Shown: positions 1-4,788 of the stretch, one piece after another
Numbering within the stretch: the stretch's first letter is position 1
How the letters are laid out: the number at the start of each line of letters is the position of its first letter
Source of the DNA: Gammaproteobacteria bacterium
GTDB taxonomy: Bacteria > Pseudomonadota > Gammaproteobacteria > Acidiferrobacterales > Acidiferrobacteraceae
Assembly: GCA_028064935.1 (NCBI GenBank)
Contig: JAPTWT010000134.1
Location: 1-7,009 of the forward strand
DNA length: 7,009 nt
Direction of reading: 5' to 3'
The notes under the pieces: model-generated
Databases searched by the model: none
Seen by the model: only the letters and a program-made list of their open reading frames with translations
Told to the model about the DNA's origin: nothing
Position numbers and translations under genes: made by a program

Positions 1-2
1 TA

Positions 3-239
3 GTGCGCCAAAACCTCAACAGTAAGATTGAGGGGTTCAATAAGAACCTCAACGACAAGATCGAGAGCCTTAGCGAAAACCTCAACAGTAAGATTGAGGG
101 ATTCAATAAGAGTCTCAGCGACAAGATCGACGACAAATTTGGGATCATGAAGGTTTGGCTGTATGTGATCGCGGGACTGGTCGCTCTGACAAACCCAGTC
201 GCGATGCATTTCTACAAGGTCTTTGGTCTCTTGCATTAG
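3..239 (+). CDS. 3' part of a coiled-coil protein with a C-terminal membrane anchor
   Basis: The frame is open to the left edge. The GTG at position 3 has no visible ribosome binding site, and the partial codon at 1-2 cannot be a stop, so this is most likely the tail of a longer gene. The visible 78 residues begin with four 11-residue repeats (pattern N-L-N-x-K-I-E-x-F-N-K), a hendecad typical of a long, slightly left-handed coiled coil. A hydrophobic segment from about residue 50 to 70 (VWLYVIAGLVALTNP...) and a short tail follow. The arrangement predicts a tail-anchored or membrane-tethered oligomer with the coiled coil on one side of the membrane. No enzymatic motif is seen and I cannot assign a family. 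It could be a small accessory protein of a mobile element. It is separated from the next gene by 326 bases and a strong hairpin, so it is probably not in the same transcript. Confidence 0.7.
   Translation: MRQNLNSKIEGFNKNLNDKIESLSENLNSKIEGFNKSLSDKIDDKFGIMKVWLYVIAGLVALTNPVAMHFYKVFGLLH
12..143 (+). repeat. Four tandem 33-bp in-frame repeats (two 66-bp units)
   Basis: Units at 12-44, 45-77, 78-110 and 111-143 each encode one 11-residue coiled-coil repeat. Units 1 and 3 differ at a single base (ggg versus gga, synonymous), while units 2 and 4 are more diverged. This suggests duplication of a 66-bp block (12-77 to 78-143). The frame is kept, so copy number changes would lengthen or shorten the coiled coil without breaking the gene. 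Confidence 0.85.
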
Positions 240-250
240 CGCGGCCTTGC

Positions 251-284
251 GGCGCAACCGGATGGGATTCCGTCCGGTTGCGTC
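251..284 (+). terminator. Long perfect hairpin after the coiled-coil gene (terminator-like, no T tract)
   Basis: Bases 251-265 and 270-284 form a 15-bp stem (two G-T wobbles) closed by a GATT tetraloop; the core cgcaaccgga/tccggttgcg is perfect. It starts 12 bases after the stop codon at 237-239, where a transcription terminator or a 3'-end stabilising hairpin is expected. It lacks the run of T required by a classical intrinsic terminator, so it may instead protect the mRNA end or work with Rho. Confidence 0.45.
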
Positions 285-374
285 GTAACGCGATAGCGCG
301 GAGCTGTACGGCTGCGCGCCGGTGAACCTTTCCCAGACCGCGCTTGTTGGAGCGCGGTGCGGGAAACGTTCCAC

Positions 375-415
375 AGGGGCAACCCTCGCGCCAGCTGAGC
401 GCGTACAAACACAGC
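375..415 (+). promoter_or_regulatory. Pseudoknot leader element, copy 1 (before the DUF3150-VWA operon)
   Basis: Hairpin 1 is AGGG (375-378), GCAA loop, CCCT (383-386). With no gap it is followed by stem S1, CGCGC (387-391) with GCGCG (399-403). The loop contains GCTG (394-397), which can pair with CAGC (412-415) across an 8-base linker, tacaaaca. One to two loop bases before GCTG and an A-rich linker after S1 fit the geometry of a classical H-type pseudoknot. Two further copies precede other genes at 3486-3527 and 4789-4830. This copy is 150 bases before the start codon, so it is unlikely to mask the ribosome site directly. The fold is inferred by eye and is not tested. Confidence 0.6.
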
Positions 416-429
416 AGAAAACGCTTAGC

Positions 430-553
430 CGAGACAGTCGTCTGGCGGTCTCGAAACCATCTCCCTGTATGGAAAAATCCCAGCATGCCGCCACGCGGCT
501 GTGCGCGCCGTTTTGCGTCTACAGGGCATCTCACTCAAAGGCCTTTAGCGGCC
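430..553 (+). promoter_or_regulatory. Structured distal leader of the DUF3150-VWA operon
   Basis: Downstream of the pseudoknot the leader keeps folding. There is a 6-bp hairpin (430-435 with 448-453). A 7-bp helix, ccctgta (463-469) with tacaggg (520-526), encloses a hairpin of gccgc/gcggc (487-491 with 495-499), which is extended by 483-486 with 501-504. A ggcc/ggcc stem (540-543 with 550-553) ends directly before the SD sequence at 554-558. Such a long, paired leader suggests post-transcriptional control, but no known riboswitch class is recognised. Confidence 0.4.
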
Positions 554-565
554 AGGAGAGCGACT

Positions 566-1552
566 ATGCATGCCGTTTCGGTATTGAATCAACTGAGCGT
601 CGTGAGCATCCAGAACAGCATCTGGACTGGCGCGCGACGCATGCGGCCGGAGGACATCCGGCTGGGCGACGGCGGACACATGCCGCCGGAAGACGTGGCG
701 ACCCTGGGAAGCAAGAAGATCTGCGACCCCAAGGCTCTCAACATCTTTCATGCCATCGACAACCGCATGGAAAAGGCCTGTTCGGCCGTCGGCGCCCGTT
801 TTCTGAAGGGCTACGCGGTGCCGGACACGGCGTTGGCCGATTTGACCGGGCAACTGGACGCCCACGTGGCGGAGTTCGAGCAGGAAAAGATGGCCTTTTT
901 GCGCCAATACGACGACCGCATCGCCGATTGGATCGCGGCCCATCCGGGCTGCGAGGAGATCATCGAGCGATCGGTCTTGTCCGTACATGAGGTCCAGAAT
1001 CGCTTACAGGCCAGCTACGCGGTCTTTCGGATCGGATACGCACCCATTCCGGAAGCGGAGGCGGGCCTGGACCAGAAGGTCGGCGGGATCTGCGACACCT
1101 TGTATCGTGAAGTGGAAACCGAGGCCCGCGAAGTGTTTCAGGGAGCCTTTAACGGAACGATGACGCGTCGCATCCTGCGGCCCATCGACCGGCTCCTGAA
1201 AAAGCTGAGCGGCTTGAGCTTCCTGGACAGCGGCATCGACCGGTTGGTCGACGCCCTGAGCGGGGCTCTGATGACCTTGCGGGCCGGAAGCGGCCCCTTC
1301 ACGAATGCCGAGGTCGCCCAGATCCTGGCGGTCGTGAATCTGTTGACATCGATCACGGCCATGAAGGACCTGGCCGCGGGCCTGAAAAACTTTATTGTGC
1401 CGACGGAAGCCGACCTCTTTTCGTCGGCCGCACCGGATACGGTAGGGCCTCCGGACGCCCCCGCGCCACCGACACCGGCTCCCGATGAAAAGGAGGAGCC
1501 GCGCCCGGCGGAAGATCACGAGGAGCACGAGGAAGAGTCCTTTTTCCTTTAA
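566..1552 (+). CDS. DUF3150 family protein
   Basis: The 328-residue product matches the pattern I know for DUF3150 proteins: an N-terminal block reading IWTGARRMRPEDIRLG (residues 19-34), then LGSKKICDP (47-55), a helical region with DWIAAHPGCEEII (121-133), RPIDRLLKKLSGLSFLD (205-221), and a C-terminal helical domain. The tail from about residue 288 is proline-rich, then strongly acidic (EEHEEES), and probably disordered. The start at 566 is chosen because AGGAG at 554-558 lies 7 bases upstream; the same frame is open further upstream but there it crosses the structured leader. From family knowledge, DUF3150 genes occur on plasmids and integrative elements next to CobS-like AAA+ and CobT-like VWA genes; their biochemical role is not established. 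The next gene is indeed CobT-like, and the two are separated by only 56 bases with no promoter, so they are probably one operon. A cytoplasmic scaffold or adaptor of a AAA+/VWA complex is my inference. Confidence 0.85.
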   Translation: MHAVSVLNQLSVVSIQNSIWTGARRMRPEDIRLGDGGHMPPEDVATLGSKKICDPKALNIFHAIDNRMEKACSAVGARFLKGYAVPDTALADLTGQLDAHVAEFEQEKMAFLRQYDDRIADWIAAHPGCEEIIERSVLSVHEVQNRLQASYAVFRIGYAPIPEAEAGLDQKVGGICDTLYREVETEAREVFQGAFNGTMTRRILRPIDRLLKKLSGLSFLDSGIDRLVDALSGALMTLRAGSGPFTNAEVAQILAVVNLLTSITAMKDLAAGLKNFIVPTEADLFSSAAPDTVGPPDAPAPPTPAPDEKEEPRPAEDHEEHEEESFFL

Positions 1553-1568
1553 GCCCCGAGCCTGAACC

Positions 1569-1594
1569 GGGATGGCGCTAACAAGCGCCATCCC
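1569..1594 (+). other. Intercistronic hairpin between the DUF3150 and VWA genes
   Basis: An 11-bp perfect stem (1569-1579 with 1584-1594) with an AACA loop fills most of the 56-base gap and ends one base before the SD sequence AAGGAG (1596-1601) of the VWA gene. It has no T tract, so it is not an intrinsic terminator. It may stabilise the upstream mRNA end, mark a processing site, or tune initiation of the second gene. Confidence 0.6.
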
Positions 1595-1608
1595 CAAGGA
1601 GTCCTTAT

Positions 1609-3360
1609 ATGGAAAACACCACACGACAGGGGCTACCGATCGTGGCATCGGTCATTGGACAGAAGTTGGGGATCCCCGTGATTGTGGGGGGCGACCAAGC
1701 CTGTACCGACGGCGCCCGCATCATCGTGCCTAACGTCGAGAGCGAAGCGCACAAGGATGTCGCCTACGGTTACATCGTGCACGAAGCCGCACATATACGT
1801 TATTCCGACTTCGAAAATCACGGCGAATCACCCCTGGTTCACACCATCGCCAATATTCTCGAGGATGTGCGCATCGAGCGTGCCATTGCTCGGGAATACC
1901 CGGGCGCGCCCACTATGATCCGCAAGGTCGTGGAGCACATGGTCGACACGGGCCTCATGGCGACCAACCATGAAACGCCTGTTGCGACGCTCGTCACACA
2001 CATCTTGTTCCGCGTACGGAAAACGGTGCTGAAACAGGATTGCCTGGCTCCTCTCGCCCAAGAACAGGAGCGCCTCGCGCGCGAGACCTTCCCGGAAGGC
2101 GTCATGGTACGTCTCCATGGGATATTGGCGGGTGCGGACAAGACCGGCAGCACAAGAGAATGTACTGCTATGGCCAAACGCATCCTGCTGATGCTCGAGG
2201 AAGAGGCGGAAAAAGAGCGTCAACGCGCGCCGCAGCCCTCATCGTCGCAGACGCCACCGGCGGACCAGCCTGAAGGTTCCGGCCAGGGCGCGTCTCCCGA
2301 CGATGCCTCAGACGGGGACTCAGACGGGGACTCAGACGGGGACTCAGACGGGGACTCAGACGGGGACTCAGACGGGGACTCAGACGGGGACTCAGACGGG
2401 GACTCAGAAAATCCTGAAGCCGCGCCCGATACCAATAAGGGGGCTTCAGCAGAAGGGGCCGACGACGCGGCGAAGCGCGATGTGCTTACCCGTATGTTGT
2501 CGAATCAGGATGCCCTGCCCGAGGATATGTGGGACCAGGCGGCCGCCCTACTGCAAAACGAGGGCGGCAACGGCGCATACGCGATGCCCTGCGAACAACG
2601 GGCCAAACCCGTCGCCGATGCCACGTTTGTACAGCGTGTCGCTGGCGACTCCGCGCGAATTGCCGCAGCCCTTGCGGGCCTTGTGCAATCCGAACGGCAG
2701 GAACACCGCGCCCATCGGCGCCACGGCCGGAAAATCGATACCGGAAAATTGCACCGGACCATGTCGGGCGACACGAAGGTCTTTCTGCGCGAACAGCGCC
2801 GAGAGGCCGTCAATGCGTCGCTACACGTACTCCTGGATCTCTCGGGGTCCATGCGTGATAACCGAAAGGGTTCGGTCGCCAAGGATGCCGCCATGGCCCT
2901 CGCTTTGGCGCTCGACCGCATCCCTGGCGTGACCCAGGCCCTGACGATTTTCCCGGGCCCGGACATACCGATTAACGGCAAGCCCGTTCCGTCCGTGACG
3001 CGCGTTCTGGCGCGACGGGAGGATCCTCGCCGGATCGCGGGCACATTAAGCCAATGCGCCATATGGGGTGGCACGCCCATGACGGAGGCCCTGTATTATG
3101 CGGCCAGTCGCCTGGTCGTGGCCCCTGAGCACCGCAAAACCATCCTTGTGATCACAGATGGCGAGCCGAATGACGTGGCGTCGTGCAAAACCGCCGTGCA
3201 ACAAATAATGCGTGCGGGAATCACGGTCTGCGGGATTGGTATAATGACCATGTCCGTGCAAGGCCTGTTTCCGGAACATGGCGTCATCCGTAACGTGCAG
3301 GAGCTTCGGAACGCCCTCTTTACGATGGCGCGCCGCATCCTGGCGCCGAGAGCGGCTTAA
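1609..3360 (+). CDS. CobT-like HExxH metallopeptidase with C-terminal VWA domain
   Basis: The 583-residue protein has three parts. Residues 1-200 form a metallopeptidase-like domain with HEAAH (58-62) and a downstream NILEDVRIE (82-90), whose Glu85 is the likely third zinc ligand. Residues 203-290 are a low-complexity acidic linker with eight perfect SDGD repeats (234-265). From about residue 385 there is a VWA domain with a complete metal-binding MIDAS: D410-x-S412-x-S414 in LLDLSGSM, T489 in WGGTPM, and D517 in ITDGEP. This plan resembles the CobT subunit and related VWA proteins that work with MoxR/CobS-type AAA+ ATPases. The real cobaltochelatase role is unlikely, because no cobalamin genes are nearby and DUF3150 is the partner. 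The start at 1609 follows AAGGAG (1596-1601). It is the second gene of the operon and ends 7 bases before an intrinsic terminator. No AAA+ partner lies in the window. Whether the HExxH site is proteolytically active cannot be told from sequence. Confidence 0.88.
   Translation: MENTTRQGLPIVASVIGQKLGIPVIVGGDQACTDGARIIVPNVESEAHKDVAYGYIVHEAAHIRYSDFENHGESPLVHTIANILEDVRIERAIAREYPGAPTMIRKVVEHMVDTGLMATNHETPVATLVTHILFRVRKTVLKQDCLAPLAQEQERLARETFPEGVMVRLHGILAGADKTGSTRECTAMAKRILLMLEEEAEKERQRAPQPSSSQTPPADQPEGSGQGASPDDASDGDSDGDSDGDSDGDSDGDSDGDSDGDSDGDSENPEAAPDTNKGASAEGADDAAKRDVLTRMLSNQDALPEDMWDQAAALLQNEGGNGAYAMPCEQRAKPVADATFVQRVAGDSARIAAALAGLVQSERQEHRAHRRHGRKIDTGKLHRTMSGDTKVFLREQRREAVNASLHVLLDLSGSMRDNRKGSVAKDAAMALALALDRIPGVTQALTIFPGPDIPINGKPVPSVTRVLARREDPRRIAGTLSQCAIWGGTPMTEALYYAASRLVVAPEHRKTILVITDGEPNDVASCKTAVQQIMRAGITVCGIGIMTMSVQGLFPEHGVIRNVQELRNALFTMARRILAPRAA
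2307..2408 (+). repeat. Perfect 12-bp tandem repeat, 8.5 copies, coding for (SDGD)8
   Basis: The unit ctcagacgggga is repeated without a single mismatch from 2307 to 2402, followed by a half unit to 2408. Identity at synonymous positions means recent expansion by slippage or strong homogenisation. Because 12 is a multiple of 3, gain or loss of units changes only the length of the acidic linker between the peptidase and VWA domains. Alternating Asp/Ser/Gly also resembles calcium-binding Asp-rich repeats, but that role is speculative. Confidence 0.97.
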
Positions 3361-3366
3361 TCTATC

Positions 3367-3395
3367 CGGCGGGGATTGCTCCCCGCCGCTTTTTT
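3367..3395 (+). terminator. Intrinsic terminator of the DUF3150-VWA operon
   Basis: A 9-bp GC-rich stem (3367-3375 with 3380-3388; core ggcgggg/ccccgcc) with a TTGC loop is followed by c and six T (3390-3395). It starts 7 bases after the VWA stop codon (3358-3360). Stem, loop and T tract all meet the classical pattern. Confidence 0.93.
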
Positions 3396-3445
3396 CCTGC
3401 GTTTCCCATCGGGGAATTCAGGGAAAAAGCGGTCGAGCGGCGTTG

Positions 3446-3474
3446 TTGCGCGCTCGCGGGAAAACGACTAGGAT
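3446..3474 (+). promoter_or_regulatory. Sigma-70-like promoter for the 63-residue gene
   Basis: TTGCGC (3446-3451) and TAGGAT (3469-3474) are separated by 17 bases, close to the housekeeping consensus. The predicted start of transcription is near 3481, about five bases before hairpin 1 of the leader element, so the element would form the very 5' end of the mRNA. The spacer contains the box GCGGGAAA (3456-3463) that also precedes the other two copies of the element. The -35 lies in an imperfect inverted repeat with cgagcg/cgctcg arms. Confidence 0.5.
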
Positions 3475-3485
3475 CGATATGTCAT

Positions 3486-3527
3486 CCTGCTAAGCAGGCG
3501 CGCTAGCTGAGCGCGTACAAGAACAGC
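3486..3527 (+). promoter_or_regulatory. Pseudoknot leader element, copy 2 (before the 63-residue gene)
   Basis: Hairpin 1 is CCTGC (3486-3490), TAA loop, GCAGG (3494-3498). It is directly followed by CGCGC (3499-3503) paired with GCGCG (3511-3515). Loop GCTG (3506-3509) matches CAGC (3524-3527) across the 8-base linker tacaagaa. Compared with copy 1, hairpin 1 shares almost no sequence but keeps its pairing, whereas the second stem, loop and target are almost invariant. In this copy T3504 and A3510 could extend the stem to 6 bp. The promoter position suggests it lies at the 5' end of the transcript. Confidence 0.62.
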
Positions 3528-3543
3528 ACACAAACCACCCGAC

Positions 3544-3596
3544 CGGGGCGCAAGCCCCGATCAGGGCAAGCCCCTCCGGTCTATTCCCTACGGAGG
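3544..3596 (+). promoter_or_regulatory. Leader hairpin plus stem that hides the ribosome binding site
   Basis: A 6-bp stem cggggc/gccccg (3544-3549 with 3554-3559) with a GCAA tetraloop is followed by a second stem, cctccg (3573-3578) with cggagg (3591-3596), and the latter is the SD sequence itself. Repeated GGGC and GCCC blocks (3546-3549, 3554-3557, 3564-3567, 3570-3573) allow mutually exclusive pairings upstream, as expected of an RNA switch. The base pairing is visible; its regulatory use is inference. Confidence 0.45.
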
Positions 3597-3601
3597 TGCT
3601 T

Positions 3602-3793
3602 ATGGGCGCTTTGTACGATATGGGCGCGTTCTTTAGATGGCTTGAGGTGGCGAGCGAACGGGAGATATTGCAAAAGCGTGACCTGCTCGCGCACGCCATT
3701 GAATACAAGCTGACCGAAAAAAGCGTTATTGCCGACGCTCAATATCTGCTCAAGAAGATTGAGCAAGAGTTGTTGGCTCGGTCGATGTTATGA
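3602..3793 (+). CDS. Small helical protein of unknown function (63 aa)
   Basis: ATG at 3602 follows GGAGG (3592-3596) by 5 bases; a GTG at 3596 in the same frame overlaps the ribosome site and is rejected. The product is predicted all-helical and charged, with an aromatic N-terminal segment (ALYDMGAFFRWLEVASERE) and an amphipathic second half (LLKKIEQELLARS). No signal peptide, membrane segment or known motif is seen, and I do not recognise a family. It has its own promoter and leader element and an SD sequence that can be base-paired, so expression looks tightly controlled. Its last 44 bases overlap the end of the convergent minus-strand gene, and its coding region contains that gene's likely terminator. 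It may be a regulator or a small mobile-element protein, but this is a guess. Confidence 0.65.
   Translation: MGALYDMGAFFRWLEVASEREILQKRDLLAHAIEYKLTEKSVIADAQYLLKKIEQELLARSML
3717..3739 (-). terminator. Weak intrinsic terminator for the minus-strand gene
   Basis: Read on the minus strand, agcgt (3739-3735) and acgct (3726-3722) form a 5-bp stem with an 8-base loop, followed at once by a T run (3722-3717). It begins 11 bases after the minus-strand stop codon and lies inside the opposite 63-residue coding sequence. The stem is short, so termination may be partial. Confidence 0.4.
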
Positions 3794-4109
3794 CCGTGAG
3801 TCCAAGATCGTTGCGGCGATCAATAACAGCGAAGAGATGTTCGACCTCGTCAAATCGTCCCTCGATAATCGCAAGCAACGTGCGCTTTTCCAATGCATCG
3901 CCGGCTCGCTCGCGAATGCGGCGGGCACTGAGCGCCAGGATGTCATTGATCGTAAGCCGATCCCGGAAAGCCTCGATGATGGCTTCGTACTCGCGCTGAT
4001 CGAAGGAGGCGGGCGAAGCGAGCAATTGCCGAAAACGCTCGTCATTCTCGATATCGCCACGACAACCGGGAAGGACGGACAAAGCAGGTTTTTGTGAGCG
4101 TGTATTCAT
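3750..4109 (-). CDS. Unknown 119-residue protein, probably from a leaderless mRNA
   Basis: This minus-strand frame has coding-like composition (many GAG, GCC, CGC, ATC codons ending in C or G), whereas the overlapping plus frame does not. The product is mostly helical, with an acidic and arginine-rich middle: FDQREYEAIIEAFRDRL (36-52), then NDILALSARRIRERAG (55-70) and IIEGRFDEVEHLFAVIDRR (81-99). No family is recognised. ATG at 4109 is preferred although it has no SD sequence, because an extended -10 promoter ends only 6 bases upstream. Longer in-frame starts up to 4298 also lack a ribosome site. It overlaps the convergent 63-residue gene by 44 bases and is divergent from the gene at 4301. 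Leaderless, autonomously promoted small genes in such a position are often regulators (lambda cI from PRM is the classic case), but no clear helix-turn-helix is visible. Confidence 0.7.
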   Translation of the reverse strand: MNTRSQKPALSVLPGCRGDIENDERFRQLLASPASFDQREYEAIIEAFRDRLTINDILALSARRIRERAGDALEKRTLLAIIEGRFDEVEHLFAVIDRRNDLGLTVITSTEPTTLAQSS

Positions 4110-4115
4110 GCAAAC

Positions 4116-4143
4116 AGCATAACACAAACTCAGTGAACCCCAA
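4116..4143 (-). promoter_or_regulatory. Extended -10 promoter for the minus-strand gene
   Basis: On the minus strand TTGGGG (4143-4138), a 16-base spacer and TGT-TATGCT (-10 at 4121-4116, with the TGn extension) form a plausible promoter. Transcription would begin at about 4110-4109, that is at or next to the A of the start codon. Confidence 0.5.
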
Positions 4144-4245
4144 GTCGGTCCGGAAAACAGCCGCGCACGCGGATCCGTGAGGCCGGTGAAGCGATCCACG
4201 CTTGCCGGGAAATCGGGCCCAACCGCCAAATCAAATAGCCATATA

Positions 4246-4275
4246 TCCCTTTCGGGGCAATCTCCCCAAAAGGGA
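4246..4275 (+). promoter_or_regulatory. Leader hairpin before the 107-residue gene
   Basis: Bases 4246-4252 pair with 4269-4275 (tcccttt/aaaggga) and, after one C/A mismatch, 4254-4257 pair with 4264-4267 (gggg/cccc) around a 6-base loop. Just downstream, tgcc (4284-4287) and ggca (4292-4295) can enclose part of the SD sequence GGAGG (4289-4293). This leader has no copy of the pseudoknot element. An AT-rich patch at 4228-4246 could hold the promoter, but no clear -35/-10 pair is seen. Confidence 0.45.
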
Positions 4276-4300
4276 GCGCCCCCTGCCTGGAGGCACAACC

Positions 4301-4624
4301 ATGCAAACCCAGACTATTGGTCTGCCGAGCCCCACAACAGAAGGGCTCTATCGATTCATGACGCCGAAGGAGGCGGTTGAAGCTAGCACGAAGTCGGCCC
4401 AGTACCATTCGGTCTACGAGCAATGGATCTGCAATGTCTTGGGGGCCGCACGAGCCTATTACAACAAGATGCTCCTGTCGGACCGAGAACTCTTTTTGGC
4501 CGCGTTGCGTCAGGAGTTTGGCGAGGATGCCGACGTGCTGGTCGACGATGCCGCGATGAATCGTGTCAATAAGCGTGGAGGGGAGGCCGTTCAAGAGGCC
4601 ATCGTTTGCATGTATGGCGATTAG
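4301..4624 (+). CDS. Unknown 107-residue protein
   Basis: ATG at 4301 follows GGAGG (4289-4293) by 7 bases; the frame is open further upstream but crosses a strong hairpin with no ribosome site, so the shorter start is chosen. The product is soluble and mostly helical, with a Tyr-rich middle (YHSVYEQWICNVLGAARAYY), then ELFLAALRQEFGEDADVLVDD and an acidic C-terminus ending MYGD. Two cysteines are present but no metal-binding pattern. I do not recognise a family. It is monocistronic: its own leader lies upstream, a terminator lies about 95 bases downstream, and the neighbouring minus-strand gene is divergent, sharing the 4110-4300 intergenic region and possibly a regulator. Confidence 0.7.
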   Translation: MQTQTIGLPSPTTEGLYRFMTPKEAVEASTKSAQYHSVYEQWICNVLGAARAYYNKMLLSDRELFLAALRQEFGEDADVLVDDAAMNRVNKRGGEAVQEAIVCMYGD

Positions 4625-4719
4625 CAAACGGCCGACCGCTGTTCAGGCAAATCTCATGCCGGACAAGGGCCCAGGCAACACAAGGTCCTGGTGCTCGCCG
4701 TGACGGCAAAAATGCCAAG

Positions 4720-4746
4720 CCGGGGCCTTGCGCCCCGGACTCTTTT
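4720..4746 (+). terminator. Intrinsic terminator after the 107-residue gene
   Basis: A 7-bp stem ccggggc/gccccgg (4720-4726 with 4732-4738) with a 5-base loop is followed by acTcTTTT (4739-4746). It separates the 107-residue gene (stop at 4622-4624) from the nrdD leader. The T tract is short and interrupted, so efficiency may be moderate. The 95 bases between stop and stem hold nothing else convincing. Confidence 0.72.
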
Positions 4747-4788
4747 CCCGACCGACCTTCGCAAAGGCTGGCGGGGAAAAGGGTTTAT

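Larger units (their letters stand above)
240..565 (+). other. 326-base gene-free region with many RNA hairpins
   Basis: No convincing gene lies here; frames that stay open are not supported by start signals. In order it holds the 251-284 hairpin; an imperfect hairpin 296-319 (gcgcg/cgcgc outer and agc/gct inner); a perfect 8-bp hairpin 337-344/351-358 (accgcgct/agcgcggt); a GCGGGAAA box (359-366); the pseudoknot leader element (375-415); a 6-bp hairpin 430-435/448-453; and a 7-bp closing helix 463-469/520-526 around an internal hairpin 483-504. The last part is the leader of the DUF3150 operon. No convincing sigma-70 promoter was found, so the start of transcription is unknown. Confidence 0.6.

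Noticed and set aside
337..375. Sigma-70 promoter before pseudoknot copy 1
   Set aside because: TTGTTG/TTGGAG can serve as -35, but nothing close to TATAAT lies 16-18 bases downstream. The same problem holds before copy 3.
375..415. Known riboswitch class (preQ1, SAM-II, guanidine, cobalamin) for the leader element
   Set aside because: The compact pseudoknot shape is similar in principle, but the conserved bases of these classes as I remember them are not present; a database comparison could still change this.
344..565. Longer DUF3150 reading frame starting near 344
   Set aside because: The added residues are basic and low in family similarity, cross the pseudoknot and hairpins, and lack a ribosome site; ATG 566 with AGGAG fits.
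2220..2435. Minus-strand frame coding for a Ser-Pro-Ser-Glu repeat protein
   Set aside because: It is the mirror of the 12-bp repeat inside the VWA gene and has no start signals.
3729..4097. Plus-strand frame of 122 codons opposite the minus-strand gene
   Set aside because: No ribosome site at its start, overlap with the 63-residue gene, and weaker codon pattern than the minus strand, which also has a promoter.
4170..4177. Palindrome cggatccg as an operator between the divergent genes
   Set aside because: Only 8 bases, flanks are not symmetric, and no second copy was found nearby.
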